64,000 bases of DNA from Candidatus Saccharimonadota bacterium. Lineage in GTDB: Bacteria > Patescibacteriota > Saccharimonadia > Saccharimonadales > Saccharimonadaceae. The notes under the pieces were generated by a model that saw only the letters and a program-made list of their open reading frames with translations, was not told the DNA's origin and did not search any database. Position 1 is the first letter of the stretch. Each line of letters begins with the position of its first letter. Below are positions 57,527 through 64,000 of this stretch, piece by piece. Where the stretch lies: assembly GCA_028286285.1 (NCBI GenBank), contig JAQBRV010000003.1:1-64000 (forward strand). Reading direction: 5' to 3'. Both the position numbers and the translations under genes were made by a program.

Positions 57527-58523
57527 TGGTTTGTTTTGCTTTTTTAATGATGTGTCTATTATACACTCTTATCAGACGACGCAGTATGTAGAATAGTGTC
57601 ACCAAAATGGCCGAACCAGCCAGTAATAATTTGTACGGAATAACCCAGAAGCTTATTTGGCCTGTAATCGCCTGTCCGGTCGTGCCGTAGCCGAGCGTCA
57701 GATTGGCACTGTAGCGACCGATCATCCAGTCTTTATGAAGTTCACTCTCAAACCGTCGAATGCTACCCGGTAGCACATTGGCTGCTGGTTCGTTGACAGG
57801 CAGCGACGCAACGAGGCCGCCAAACATATCGCGAACCTCCACTTTACCGACTGGTTTCACATGAACGTTGCCTTCATTTTTTAAGCGCGACACAAACGTC
57901 ATCGGACTGCTCTCAAAAAAACCATGTTGTTTGTTGTTTCTCTCAGCCGTAAACGATGCCAGTGAGAGCTTCTCTTGAATAGCTCCATCTACGCGAATGA
58001 GTACCAGCAGTCCAGTCCGAGCCGTCACTCCGACACCAGTATCAACGAGTTCAGGTGTTTTGCCCGAAAACGTAATGACACCGTAGTGGCCACCCGGTTC
58101 GGCATTGACGGGAATTTGTACCTGGACATCCAGCTGACGCGTCTCTTGGCCGCGAAGCCTAAACTGCTCAAGCGTCGTAATCCAGCCCCTGACGGATGCG
58201 CTGGCGGGCAGATCACTATCAAATAGGACTTGTGGTGAACCCGTTTCATCTTTGGCGCCAAAATCATTAATTGATGAGTCGTAGATAAGGTCACTATTGG
58301 TCACATTAAGGATCTTTAGCTTGAGCGTGTAGGTTTTGCCCTGTTCGGCGTTGAGCTCGACAAGCGCTGGACTAATCTGTAATCCTTCGGCCGCATTGGG
58401 GTCAAAGCTTTCAGCCGACGCGATACTACGGAGTCCGGCCAGACTGACGAGTAGCGCAATTAGTACGCTCACTCCCAGGATGAGTCGCGCTGTAGCTCGT
58501 CTAGAAGTTTGCAGTCGCAACAT
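57492..58523 (-). CDS. DUF916/WxLIP-like surface protein
   Basis: 343 residues: signal segment (about 12-32), an immunoglobulin-like domain starting LQISPALVELNAEQGKTYTLKLKILN, with PVNAEPGGHYGVITFSG and a second domain (FVSRLKNEGNVHVKPVGKVEVRDMFG), then a TM (about 298-320) and a very basic tail. This layout is that of WxL-interacting proteins (DUF916 + DUF3324), which hold surface proteins on the wall. Overlaps both neighbours (23 and 35 nt). Confidence 0.8.
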   Translation of the reverse strand: MLRLQTSRRATARLILGVSVLIALLVSLAGLRSIASAESFDPNAAEGLQISPALVELNAEQGKTYTLKLKILNVTNSDLIYDSSINDFGAKDETGSPQVLFDSDLPASASVRGWITTLEQFRLRGQETRQLDVQVQIPVNAEPGGHYGVITFSGKTPELVDTGVGVTARTGLLVLIRVDGAIQEKLSLASFTAERNNKQHGFFESSPMTFVSRLKNEGNVHVKPVGKVEVRDMFGGLVASLPVNEPAANVLPGSIRRFESELHKDWMIGRYSANLTLGYGTTGQAITGQISFWVIPYKLLLAGSAILVTLFYILRRLIRVYNRHIIKKAKQTNANKTKKRKNK

Positions 58524-59517
58524 AGGTCAAGACAGTCGAGTAATTTCCTGGCGCGGTCACGCCATCGATGTTAGCGATGTAGCTAGTGGTGAAGGTATTG
58601 CTGTTGGTCGGAGCCGTCGCCGAGGCTACGGTATCACCAGTCACGAATTTGAATAGGTTAGCCGTACTATAGGCAGCCGTTGGGACGCCCGATCCAGAAC
58701 CCGAAACTCCCGTACCAACCGCAGGCGTGGTGTTGCTCATCAAATTAATACCAAATTGCTTATTGTTAGTGCTCGACGCTGTTGGCGTCGCCAGCGCAGT
58801 GATGGTATTCGCACCAGACGTTAAGGTGGTTCCAGCTACGGTAATCGAGTAGCCATTGGTGGCGTTGGTTGATGCGGTCATGCTCGACGTACCAGACCCA
58901 GTCGCACTGGTGGTAAGTGATCCAAGTGGAACGGTCGCGGCGGCGAGTGTGAAGGTTAGTGTTTCATCGACACTAGCGGTCACGGTGATTTGACCTGCAG
59001 TTGATGCAGCAACGGTGCCAGTATCGACTGGTGTCGTCCAGGCGGCTGTAGAATACGTCGTCATGCGCAGGAAGAATGTTGAGTTGGTGGCACTTGGGTT
59101 GACGACATTTGAGAAACTCACTGTTTGACTACCTGTTGGAGCAGCCGCATTACCTGATTTGCTGAGCCGTAGTGATCCTGCGGTTGCCGTACTAACTGTC
59201 CAACCCGACGCGTCACCTAAGTTCGTTGGTTGTCCCGTTAAGGTTGAGCTAGCAACTGAGAAACCTGACGGCATAGTACAGGTGCCACTGGCCGTCGTAC
59301 AAGCCATAAATTCGGCTGACTGCAAGACTGTCGCCGATGGAACGGTAAAAGCGAACGAATAAGTAGTGCTTGCACTAGCGACTGAGCTACCGAGCGTAAC
59401 AGAGCGACTAGTGATTTGAGCGGCAGAAGCCACGTTTGGATAATAGACAAAAAGAAGCGCTATGGCTGATATCCCATAGATGGTTCGTTTTAGAAGTGAT
59501 ATTTTTGTTTGTACCAT
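58501..59517 (-). CDS. Secreted Ser/Thr-rich surface protein
   Basis: 338 residues: signal peptide (cleavage near ASA, about 33), then a Ser/Thr/Ala-rich all-beta protein in two parts. The first has a Cys pair (ACTTASGTCT); the second starts TITVTASVDETLTFTLAAATVPLG and ends APGNYSTVLTYVATANF. The ending pattern G-N/D-Y-x(3)-L/I-x-Y-x-A recurs in the gene at 59599, so both carry the same domain. Likely the main displayed product of the operon, anchored by the DUF916-like protein. Confidence 0.75.
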   Translation of the reverse strand: MVQTKISLLKRTIYGISAIALLFVYYPNVASAAQITSRSVTLGSSVASASTTYSFAFTVPSATVLQSAEFMACTTASGTCTMPSGFSVASSTLTGQPTNLGDASGWTVSTATAGSLRLSKSGNAAAPTGSQTVSFSNVVNPSATNSTFFLRMTTYSTAAWTTPVDTGTVAASTAGQITVTASVDETLTFTLAAATVPLGSLTTSATGSGTSSMTASTNATNGYSITVAGTTLTSGANTITALATPTASSTNNKQFGINLMSNTTPAVGTGVSGSGSGVPTAAYSTANLFKFVTGDTVASATAPTNSNTFTTSYIANIDGVTAPGNYSTVLTYVATANF

Positions 59518-59598
59518 GTAACCTTTTATGTAACCCTTCTGAATCTCTGCCCGTATAGAGATGAACTGGTGGTATTCTCATGTTATAATACCATAAGC

Positions 59599-60144
59599 GT
59601 GAAAAAAACAATATATCCTCTCAGCCTTCTGCTTGTATTCATTCAAGGAATGATTCTCATCCCTGTCAGCCATGCCCAACCCTACGGTAAGGGTCTCTAC
59701 AGTGAAAATGTACCCTACGGTAGCGAAACCGCTCTCTCTATTGCAACGAGTGGCAACGTCAGTATCCCCATCACCCCCACCACGAGCGGCGTCCTCGCAA
59801 CAGGTACGAGTATCGTAACCGTCACCTCGACCGATGTGAAAGGCTATAAGCTGTACATCCGCACCTTGAGTAGTACTGATATGAACAATCTAGGGGCGTT
59901 AATTCCAGCGTCGAGTAACGGCTCGCCAGCCGCACTCTCCACGAATACATGGGGCTACAATACCAACGCATCAAGTAATTTCGTTGGTTTGACTATGGCC
60001 GACACGCTCATCCATTCGATTACGGCACCGGTGTCTGGTGGTGATGCGACAACCGTCACCTACGGGGTGAAGGTTGATCTTGCAAAACCGGCTGGCAATT
60101 ACACGGCAAACATTGTCTACACGGCCGTTCCTCAAACTGACTAG
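59599..60144 (+). CDS. Secreted protein sharing the C-terminal domain of the 58501-59517 product
   Basis: 181 residues from a GTG at 59599, 9 nt behind TATAAT (59584-59589); a longer frame would start before the promoter. Signal peptide (about 1-25, HAQ). Body: ETALSIATSGNVSIPITPTTSGVLATG...KGYKLYIRTLSS, ending PAGNYTANIVYTAVPQTD. Single gene in opposite direction to the two surface operons around it; its end overlaps the convergent gene by 4 nt. Confidence 0.72.
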   Translation: MKKTIYPLSLLLVFIQGMILIPVSHAQPYGKGLYSENVPYGSETALSIATSGNVSIPITPTTSGVLATGTSIVTVTSTDVKGYKLYIRTLSSTDMNNLGALIPASSNGSPAALSTNTWGYNTNASSNFVGLTMADTLIHSITAPVSGGDATTVTYGVKVDLAKPAGNYTANIVYTAVPQTD

Positions 60145-61037
60145 TGTTTGCGTCGTCTCCGAAGTAGGAGTAGACCCACAGCCAATACTATGATAGCGAT
60201 GACAGCGAGAGCCGCCGGCGGCATATATAGCACAAAGCGTGTTTCGGCTTTTGTCGGCGTATCGCCGAGTCCAATTGTGTAGACGACTTTGTAAAGACCT
60301 GGCCACGCTAGTACCGGCAACGTGTCGGATACTGCCCGCACGGTGCCTGGTAATATCAGGGCATCACCTGATGTTTTAGCGACAATGCCATCACCGAATA
60401 GGTGCTGGATGCGAACCTCATACCGACTCTGGAAATGAGTCGTGCCACTGTTCCGAATGGCCATACTCCACTGACTCTGACCACTGACGAACCACGGCGC
60501 TGCCAGCGACACCACACGACCCACTCGCGATACATCACCAAGCACCGTCAGATATATGAGCGAGGCAACTCTTTGTCGCGAGTTGATGCCGTCATTCTCA
60601 GTTCCCGTGTCGGTACTGGCGAATAAACTAATATAGCGGCCGCCGGGCTCGGTAGTAAGTGGCACCCCAATCGTAGCTGTCACATTCTTACGCTCTCCCG
60701 GCGCCAGACTCACTTCTTCGGACGCAAACCATACCCACTTCGCAAGATCTGACTCTGAGCTAAAGGCATAGTCATACTGTTGATTAATTACTCGAAATGC
60801 CTCAGCACTCAAACGAACGACCATCGGTTTGTCGGTTGAGTTCGTGACTCTCAATAAAGTCTCGTGAGAGGTGCCGGGCGCAATACCCAATTCGGTGCGA
60901 AGCGGTGAAAACGTCAAACCTTTTGATGATGTGGCAGCTGTTGTCGCCAAAACCTGCAGGGGAAACGTTAGTGAGGTCAATAAAAGTATCCCCAATAACA
61001 CCGTATGCCGCCAAGACGAGAGGCTATGCCTTCTCAT
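60141..61037 (-). CDS. DUF916/WxLIP-like surface protein (second copy)
   Basis: 298 residues: signal peptide (about 10-32), Ig-like domain LTFSPLRTELGIAPGTSHETLLRVTN, TTEPGGRYISLFAS, a second domain with WSMAIRNSGTTHFQSRYEVRIQHLFG, TM (about 272-292) and RRRRKH tail. Same architecture as the 57492-58523 product. Last gene of the operon 63876-60141, so it may anchor the tail-fibre-like proteins to the cell surface. Confidence 0.78.
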   Translation of the reverse strand: MRRHSLSSWRHTVLLGILLLTSLTFPLQVLATTAATSSKGLTFSPLRTELGIAPGTSHETLLRVTNSTDKPMVVRLSAEAFRVINQQYDYAFSSESDLAKWVWFASEEVSLAPGERKNVTATIGVPLTTEPGGRYISLFASTDTGTENDGINSRQRVASLIYLTVLGDVSRVGRVVSLAAPWFVSGQSQWSMAIRNSGTTHFQSRYEVRIQHLFGDGIVAKTSGDALILPGTVRAVSDTLPVLAWPGLYKVVYTIGLGDTPTKAETRFVLYMPPAALAVIAIIVLAVGLLLLRRRRKH

Positions 61038-61045
61038 GAATCATG

Positions 61046-61549
61046 CTAGCTTTGTGTTACGGTTGTTTGGTAAACAATGCTGACTGCAGATGATTTTGCA
61101 AATGGCCCAATAACAACACGATTGAACATAGTACTCGTACCATTAGTGTTGCCGTTAAATAGCCCGGCTTCATTCCAGCTAAAGTTTGCCACACCTGTCC
61201 CGAATGTAGAAGTAATCGTCACAACCTGACCCGAACGAGCTGTACCGGCATCAGCAGTTTGTATAAGAACAGTTCCCGAAACCGATGGATTGAGCTGCGT
61301 TTGTCCAATAGCGGCAGCTGTTGAATCAGTCCCAACGCCCACGCTGGTAATGGCGACTGCAGAGGCAAGTCCAAATAAACGGTCGAGGGTTAAGTTCTTC
61401 CCATTCGTGACGATCATATTCTTATAAACTGGTGACTTGTATACCTTTTTGTTGACGATCTTGCCGCTTGCATCACGTTTAATATCACCTTGGTAGGCAG
61501 TAAACTGATGTAGACCGATCATATTTCCCGTATTTTCTGTGGTATTCAT
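61046..61549 (-). CDS. Phage structural-like protein
   Basis: 167 residues from the ATG at 61549 (GGAGGAATAG upstream). KNMIVTNGKNLTLDRLFGL and GVANFSWNEAGLFN...TMFNRVVIGPFAKSS resemble minor structural proteins of tailed phages (the WNEAGLF-type element), fairly small and beta-rich. No signal peptide, although the downstream operon partner has one. Eight nt before the DUF916-like gene. Confidence 0.6.
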   Translation of the reverse strand: MNTTENTGNMIGLHQFTAYQGDIKRDASGKIVNKKVYKSPVYKNMIVTNGKNLTLDRLFGLASAVAITSVGVGTDSTAAAIGQTQLNPSVSGTVLIQTADAGTARSGQVVTITSTFGTGVANFSWNEAGLFNGNTNGTSTMFNRVVIGPFAKSSAVSIVYQTTVTQS

Positions 61550-61577
61550 ACTATTCCTCCATTCTATCATAATTATT

Positions 61578-62606
61578 TTACGATGTGGTATAGGTAATTC
61601 TCACCTCACCTCTTGCGCCTCCAGCTCCAGGTGAAGCAGACAATACACCAGAGCCACCACCACCACCACCACCGCCAAGCGCGACGCCAGGTAGTCCAGC
61701 TGTTGGACTACCGCCACCACCGGCGCCACCGGCGCCACCACTGGCGACACCGCCGGTACCACCGACCGCACCCGACCCGGCGCCACCAATGTTGGCGTCA
61801 CCGGCGCCACCACCACCACCACCACCAACAGAAAAGGCTCCGACGCCGGCGGCGCCACCTGTGAATGTAGTTGTACCAATCGTCGTATTCGCCGATCCAC
61901 CGCCCTTTGCCCGAATGGTCGTGGCAGTATTGAACCAACTATCGTTACCGACAGCCGCAGCCGCTGAAGCCGCCCCCACCGTGACCGTATAGCTGGTTGA
62001 CGGGGTGACACTGAGCGTGGAGCGGGCATAGGCACCGCCAATACCACCATTACCACCAAGCCCCAATGTGACGCCAACGGCACCTCCCTGTCCACCGCCC
62101 CAACACTCCACCGTAACCGAAGTGACACCAGCTGGTGCCGTCCAGCTACCTGTGGCGATAAATATCACTTCCGCGGTTGAGGCTGAAGTTTGGACAGGGT
62201 TTGTTTCGGTCGCGAAGTAATTCACAACGCTGTTACTTGTTTCGGTTTGGAGAGGGTTTGTCTCTGAGGAGCCAATACTTGCGCTCAGTGAGGTCGCTTC
62301 GGTTTGGACGGGATTTGTCTCCGCCGCTTGGTAGGTCACTGCGACACTGTTTGTTTCGGTTTGGAGGGGGTTTGTCTCCCCAGTGCCAAGCAATCTGAAT
62401 GAGTGAGCTTCTGCCTGGACGGGATTTGTCTCACTCGCAAAGTAACTAAGAGCGATCAGATAGATTTCAGTTGGCGTTGGATTTGTCTCACTCGAACTGA
62501 TACTAGCGCTCATGGAGCCAACAGAATCAAATATTTCTAGTGAGGTCGATCCACCATGTGCTCCCCCTACCCCTGTGCTGCCGCCACCGAGTACCCGATA
62601 GCCCAT
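61578..62606 (-). CDS. Tail-fibre-like protein with ETNP repeats and glycine-rich C-terminus
   Basis: 342 residues. Residues about 40-155 hold six tandem 18-19-residue repeats starting ETNP(V/L)QTE. Next is a GSWTAPAGVTSVTVECWGGG-type glycine-rich domain known from phage tail fibres and bacterial adhesins. The last 130 residues are dominated by poly-Gly/Ala/Ser with VRITYTTS at the end. No signal peptide. The same repeat gives strong DNA repeats at 62190-62480. Confidence 0.72.
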   Translation of the reverse strand: MGYRVLGGGSTGVGGAHGGSTSLEIFDSVGSMSASISSSETNPTPTEIYLIALSYFASETNPVQAEAHSFRLLGTGETNPLQTETNSVAVTYQAAETNPVQTEATSLSASIGSSETNPLQTETSNSVVNYFATETNPVQTSASTAEVIFIATGSWTAPAGVTSVTVECWGGGQGGAVGVTLGLGGNGGIGGAYARSTLSVTPSTSYTVTVGAASAAAAVGNDSWFNTATTIRAKGGGSANTTIGTTTFTGGAAGVGAFSVGGGGGGGAGDANIGGAGSGAVGGTGGVASGGAGGAGGGGSPTAGLPGVALGGGGGGGGSGVLSASPGAGGARGEVRITYTTS

Positions 62607-62608
62607 AG

Positions 62609-62905
62609 CTAACTCACATACTCAATAAAATACGCCACAATGCCCGCTGAGAAAACAATTGTCGGGTCGGTCAAGTTACCAACTGGGCGAATCTCAATTG
62701 AGGACGAAACTTTATCAGTCGAATTGTATGGCAGGCTGACCGAGTCTCCACCGTTGATCGTAAACGAACCAGCCGCACCCTGTGCCATAGCAGTTATTTG
62801 CAAGACTCGCTTGCTACCGGTCAGCGTTACGGTGCCGTTGACACCCGAAGCGTAGCCCCATGCGCCAGTGACATTATTTATATCGAAGCGTTCAAAGTAC
62901 GCCAT
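62609..62905 (-). CDS. Small beta-rich protein of the tail-fibre-like operon
   Basis: 98 residues without signal peptide; alternating polar/hydrophobic strands (NGTVTLTGSKRVLQITAMAQ, GSFTINGGDSVSLPYNSTDKVSSSIEI) suggest an all-beta fold. Its start codon shares a base with the stop of the preceding gene and its end is 2 nt from the next, so it belongs to the operon. Function unknown; cap or adaptor of a fibre is possible. Confidence 0.62.
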   Translation of the reverse strand: MAYFERFDINNVTGAWGYASGVNGTVTLTGSKRVLQITAMAQGAAGSFTINGGDSVSLPYNSTDKVSSSIEIRPVGNLTDPTIVFSAGIVAYFIEYVS

Positions 62906-63615
62906 TATGCAATCCTCCAGTTGGCGTTATCACTTATTAAGTCTACGCTGGAGTTGGTAAACTGCAAAACGAGCGGTGATGCCTGGCCATCGATGGTCTG
63001 ACTGCTGGTCGTGGCGATGCTCACTGCACCTGAGCCGGCGTTTTTAACCGTATAGAGGTTGGTATTACCGACAGCGGTCGGAAGAGTGAGCGTTGTCGCG
63101 GTGGTGACCTTATATATGTAGTCAGTGAGCGTTGCTGCCCCGGCTGTGGTTGGCGTTGATATTGCACTCACCGAGCGAGTAATACCCCCGGGCGCAGGCG
63201 GTGCCCACGATGGCAAGCCACCCGCAATCGTGAGAACTTGATCGGTCGAACCAGCAGCCAGGCGCACAAAATTTCCACTGGCATCACGATAGTACGTGTC
63301 GCCAGTTGCGCCGGCGCTGTCGTTGTAGGTAGCAATGACTTTACGGGTCGGACCAGACGTCTGGGTAAGATATAGCTTGTCAGTAAGAAATTCAACTGCC
63401 CCTGCTTCGGGCATTGTGGTCAGCGGACCAGATGTAAACTTCAAAGGCGCGGTACCCGACGCTGTGGTTCCGGGTCGAATAGTGATGGTTTGATGACCGC
63501 CATTGGCTGGATCGTCCAGCCCAGTGTCGTAATGCTCTTTGGTTAAGTACTGGTTAAGGATATCACCCCATTGGCCATCGTCACCATTGACCGCTGGAAG
63601 TCGCTGCTGCACCAT
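62905..63615 (-). CDS. Phage tail-fibre-like protein
   Basis: 236 residues. The N-terminus RLPAVNGDDGQWGDILNQYLTKEHYDTG and the middle GAVEFLTDKLYLTQTSGPTRKVIATY are typical of tail-fibre/receptor-binding proteins and related Patescibacteria proteins. The C-terminal third is a beta repeat (TLTLPTAVGNTNLYTVKNAG...). No signal peptide. Operon partner of the Gly-rich and 98-residue proteins. Confidence 0.7.
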   Translation of the reverse strand: MVQQRLPAVNGDDGQWGDILNQYLTKEHYDTGLDDPANGGHQTITIRPGTTASGTAPLKFTSGPLTTMPEAGAVEFLTDKLYLTQTSGPTRKVIATYNDSAGATGDTYYRDASGNFVRLAAGSTDQVLTIAGGLPSWAPPAPGGITRSVSAISTPTTAGAATLTDYIYKVTTATTLTLPTAVGNTNLYTVKNAGSGAVSIATTSSQTIDGQASPLVLQFTNSSVDLISDNANWRIA

Positions 63616-63618
63616 AAC

Positions 63619-63876
63619 CTAAGCTCCGTACTTTCCGCTGCCGAAGCCTCTGGCTGTGGTCTCCTTTTCCTTGGTAGAGACAATCGTTTGATGCCGTAAA
63701 GATGGTTCAAATAACATGATAATACCTTTCAAGCCAAGTAGACTCAGTAGCACGACACCACTGTATTTCAAGAATTCTTTACGATCCATCTCTTGGTCGC
63801 GTATGTGTTGAAGTGTATTTTTATTTATCACAATTTTTACCCCGCTCCGCCCCCGCGGATACTTATCCATAATCAT
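63619..63876 (-). CDS. Small membrane protein with TAT-like segment heading the tail-fibre-like operon
   Basis: 85 residues (start at 63876, or an ATG two codons later). MDRKEFLKYSGVVLLSLLGLKG (from about residue 30) resembles the start of twin-arginine substrates (RREFLK), but only one Arg is present, so export by TAT is doubtful and it may be a simple TM anchor. Basic N-terminal extension, C-terminal RGFGSGKYGA. Three nt before the tail-fibre gene. Confidence 0.6.
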   Translation of the reverse strand: MIMDKYPRGRSGVKIVINKNTLQHIRDQEMDRKEFLKYSGVVLLSLLGLKGIIMLFEPSLRHQTIVSTKEKETTARGFGSGKYGA

Positions 63877-64000
63877 AAGCTAAAAGGGCGAATAAATCAA
63901 ATACTGGTCACGTATTTATCGAGCGATGACAAACCCCTTGTATTATTGCCTTGTTTTGCTTATATTTAAAGGGACTACTTTAGAGAAAGAGAGAGAATAT
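63877..64000. other. Right-edge intergenic sequence
   Basis: A/T-rich 124 nt upstream of the leftward operon; no gene start seen. A purine-rich stretch AGAGAAAGAGAGAGAA at the very end could be the ribosome site of a rightward gene beyond the window. Confidence 0.4.

Noticed and set aside
61613-61864. His-rich plus-strand frame
   Set aside because: Complement of the glycine-codon run in the tail-fibre-like gene.
62170-62500. CRISPR array
   Set aside because: Regular repeats are in-frame ETNP codons of a continuous gene, with degenerate units and no constant-length unrelated spacers; no cas genes.

Overview
The window reads as chromosomal DNA of a Candidatus Saccharibacteria (TM7, Patescibacteria/CPR) member or close relative. 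The grounds are the gene repertoire (type IV pilus genes, MurT/GatD, a helix-turn-helix-MurA fusion, a membrane-anchored Clp ATPase, shortened TsaB, HrcA and ComEC, many small secreted proteins), very compact gene packing, and a dominant style of leaderless promoters. TGA is a normal stop here (for example the ATGA overlaps at murT/gatD and pilM/pilN). This excludes the Gracilibacteria/Absconditabacteria code. No rRNA, transposase or CRISPR array was seen.

Layout. 1-3.4 kb: a type IV pilin running off the left edge, glyA and HTH-murA. 3.5-7.4 kb: tRNA-His, tRNA-Gly and tRNA-Arg, each followed by a terminator and then antisense (and partly direct) copies of its own 3' end, interleaved with a secreted SGNH hydrolase, a RimK-like ATP-grasp protein and small proteins. 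7.5-15 kb: a lone purM, an EEP-family hydrolase, the membrane Clp, murT-gatD, bcp and a tRNA-Pro unit preceded by a truncated copy of itself. 15-20 kb: small membrane and coiled-coil proteins, a structured RNA candidate, rny, tsaB and tsaE. 20-26 kb: pilB-pilC-pilM-pilN-pilO. 26-34.4 kb: recX, a small hydrolase, recA, a second pilin-like gene, a PH-domain protein, ruvB-ruvA, a class A PBP and ruvC. 34.4-40 kb: a lamin-tail surface protein, an HD hydrolase, yebC, comEC and tRNA-Lys. 40.3-45.5 kb: rimK, a RimB-like protease, a CphA-like Mur ligase, a small HhH-like protein and a CphA-like ATP-grasp protein, running behind dnaJ. 45.5-52 kb: a Crp/Fnr regulator and a surface cluster of SG-repeat proteins with an LPNTA-bearing substrate, a sortase and a glycosyltransferase. 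52-56.4 kb: glsB-like gene, dnaK, grpE, hrcA and gmk. 56.4-63.9 kb: two surface blocks. One has DUF916/WxLIP-like proteins, a PKD-like protein and secreted adhesin-like proteins. The other is an operon of phage-tail-fibre-like proteins.

How it fits together. Three CIRCE operators (before hrcA-grpE, dnaK and dnaJ), each 5-7 nt upstream of a -10 box, describe an HrcA heat-shock regulon whose own repressor is in the window. The dnaJ transcript probably runs on into the CphA-like ATP-grasp gene, tying an amino-acid-ligase island to heat shock. A perfect Crp-type palindrome lies between two divergent surface genes close to the only Crp/Fnr gene. About twenty genes have a TATAMT-type -10 box 5-9 nt before the start codon and no Shine-Dalgarno, while genes inside operons and many secreted-protein genes have good Shine-Dalgarno sequences. 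Least explained by known biology are the tRNA-linked inverted/direct copies, the structured RNA next to rny, the split CphA-like/RimBK island and the tail-fibre-like operon.
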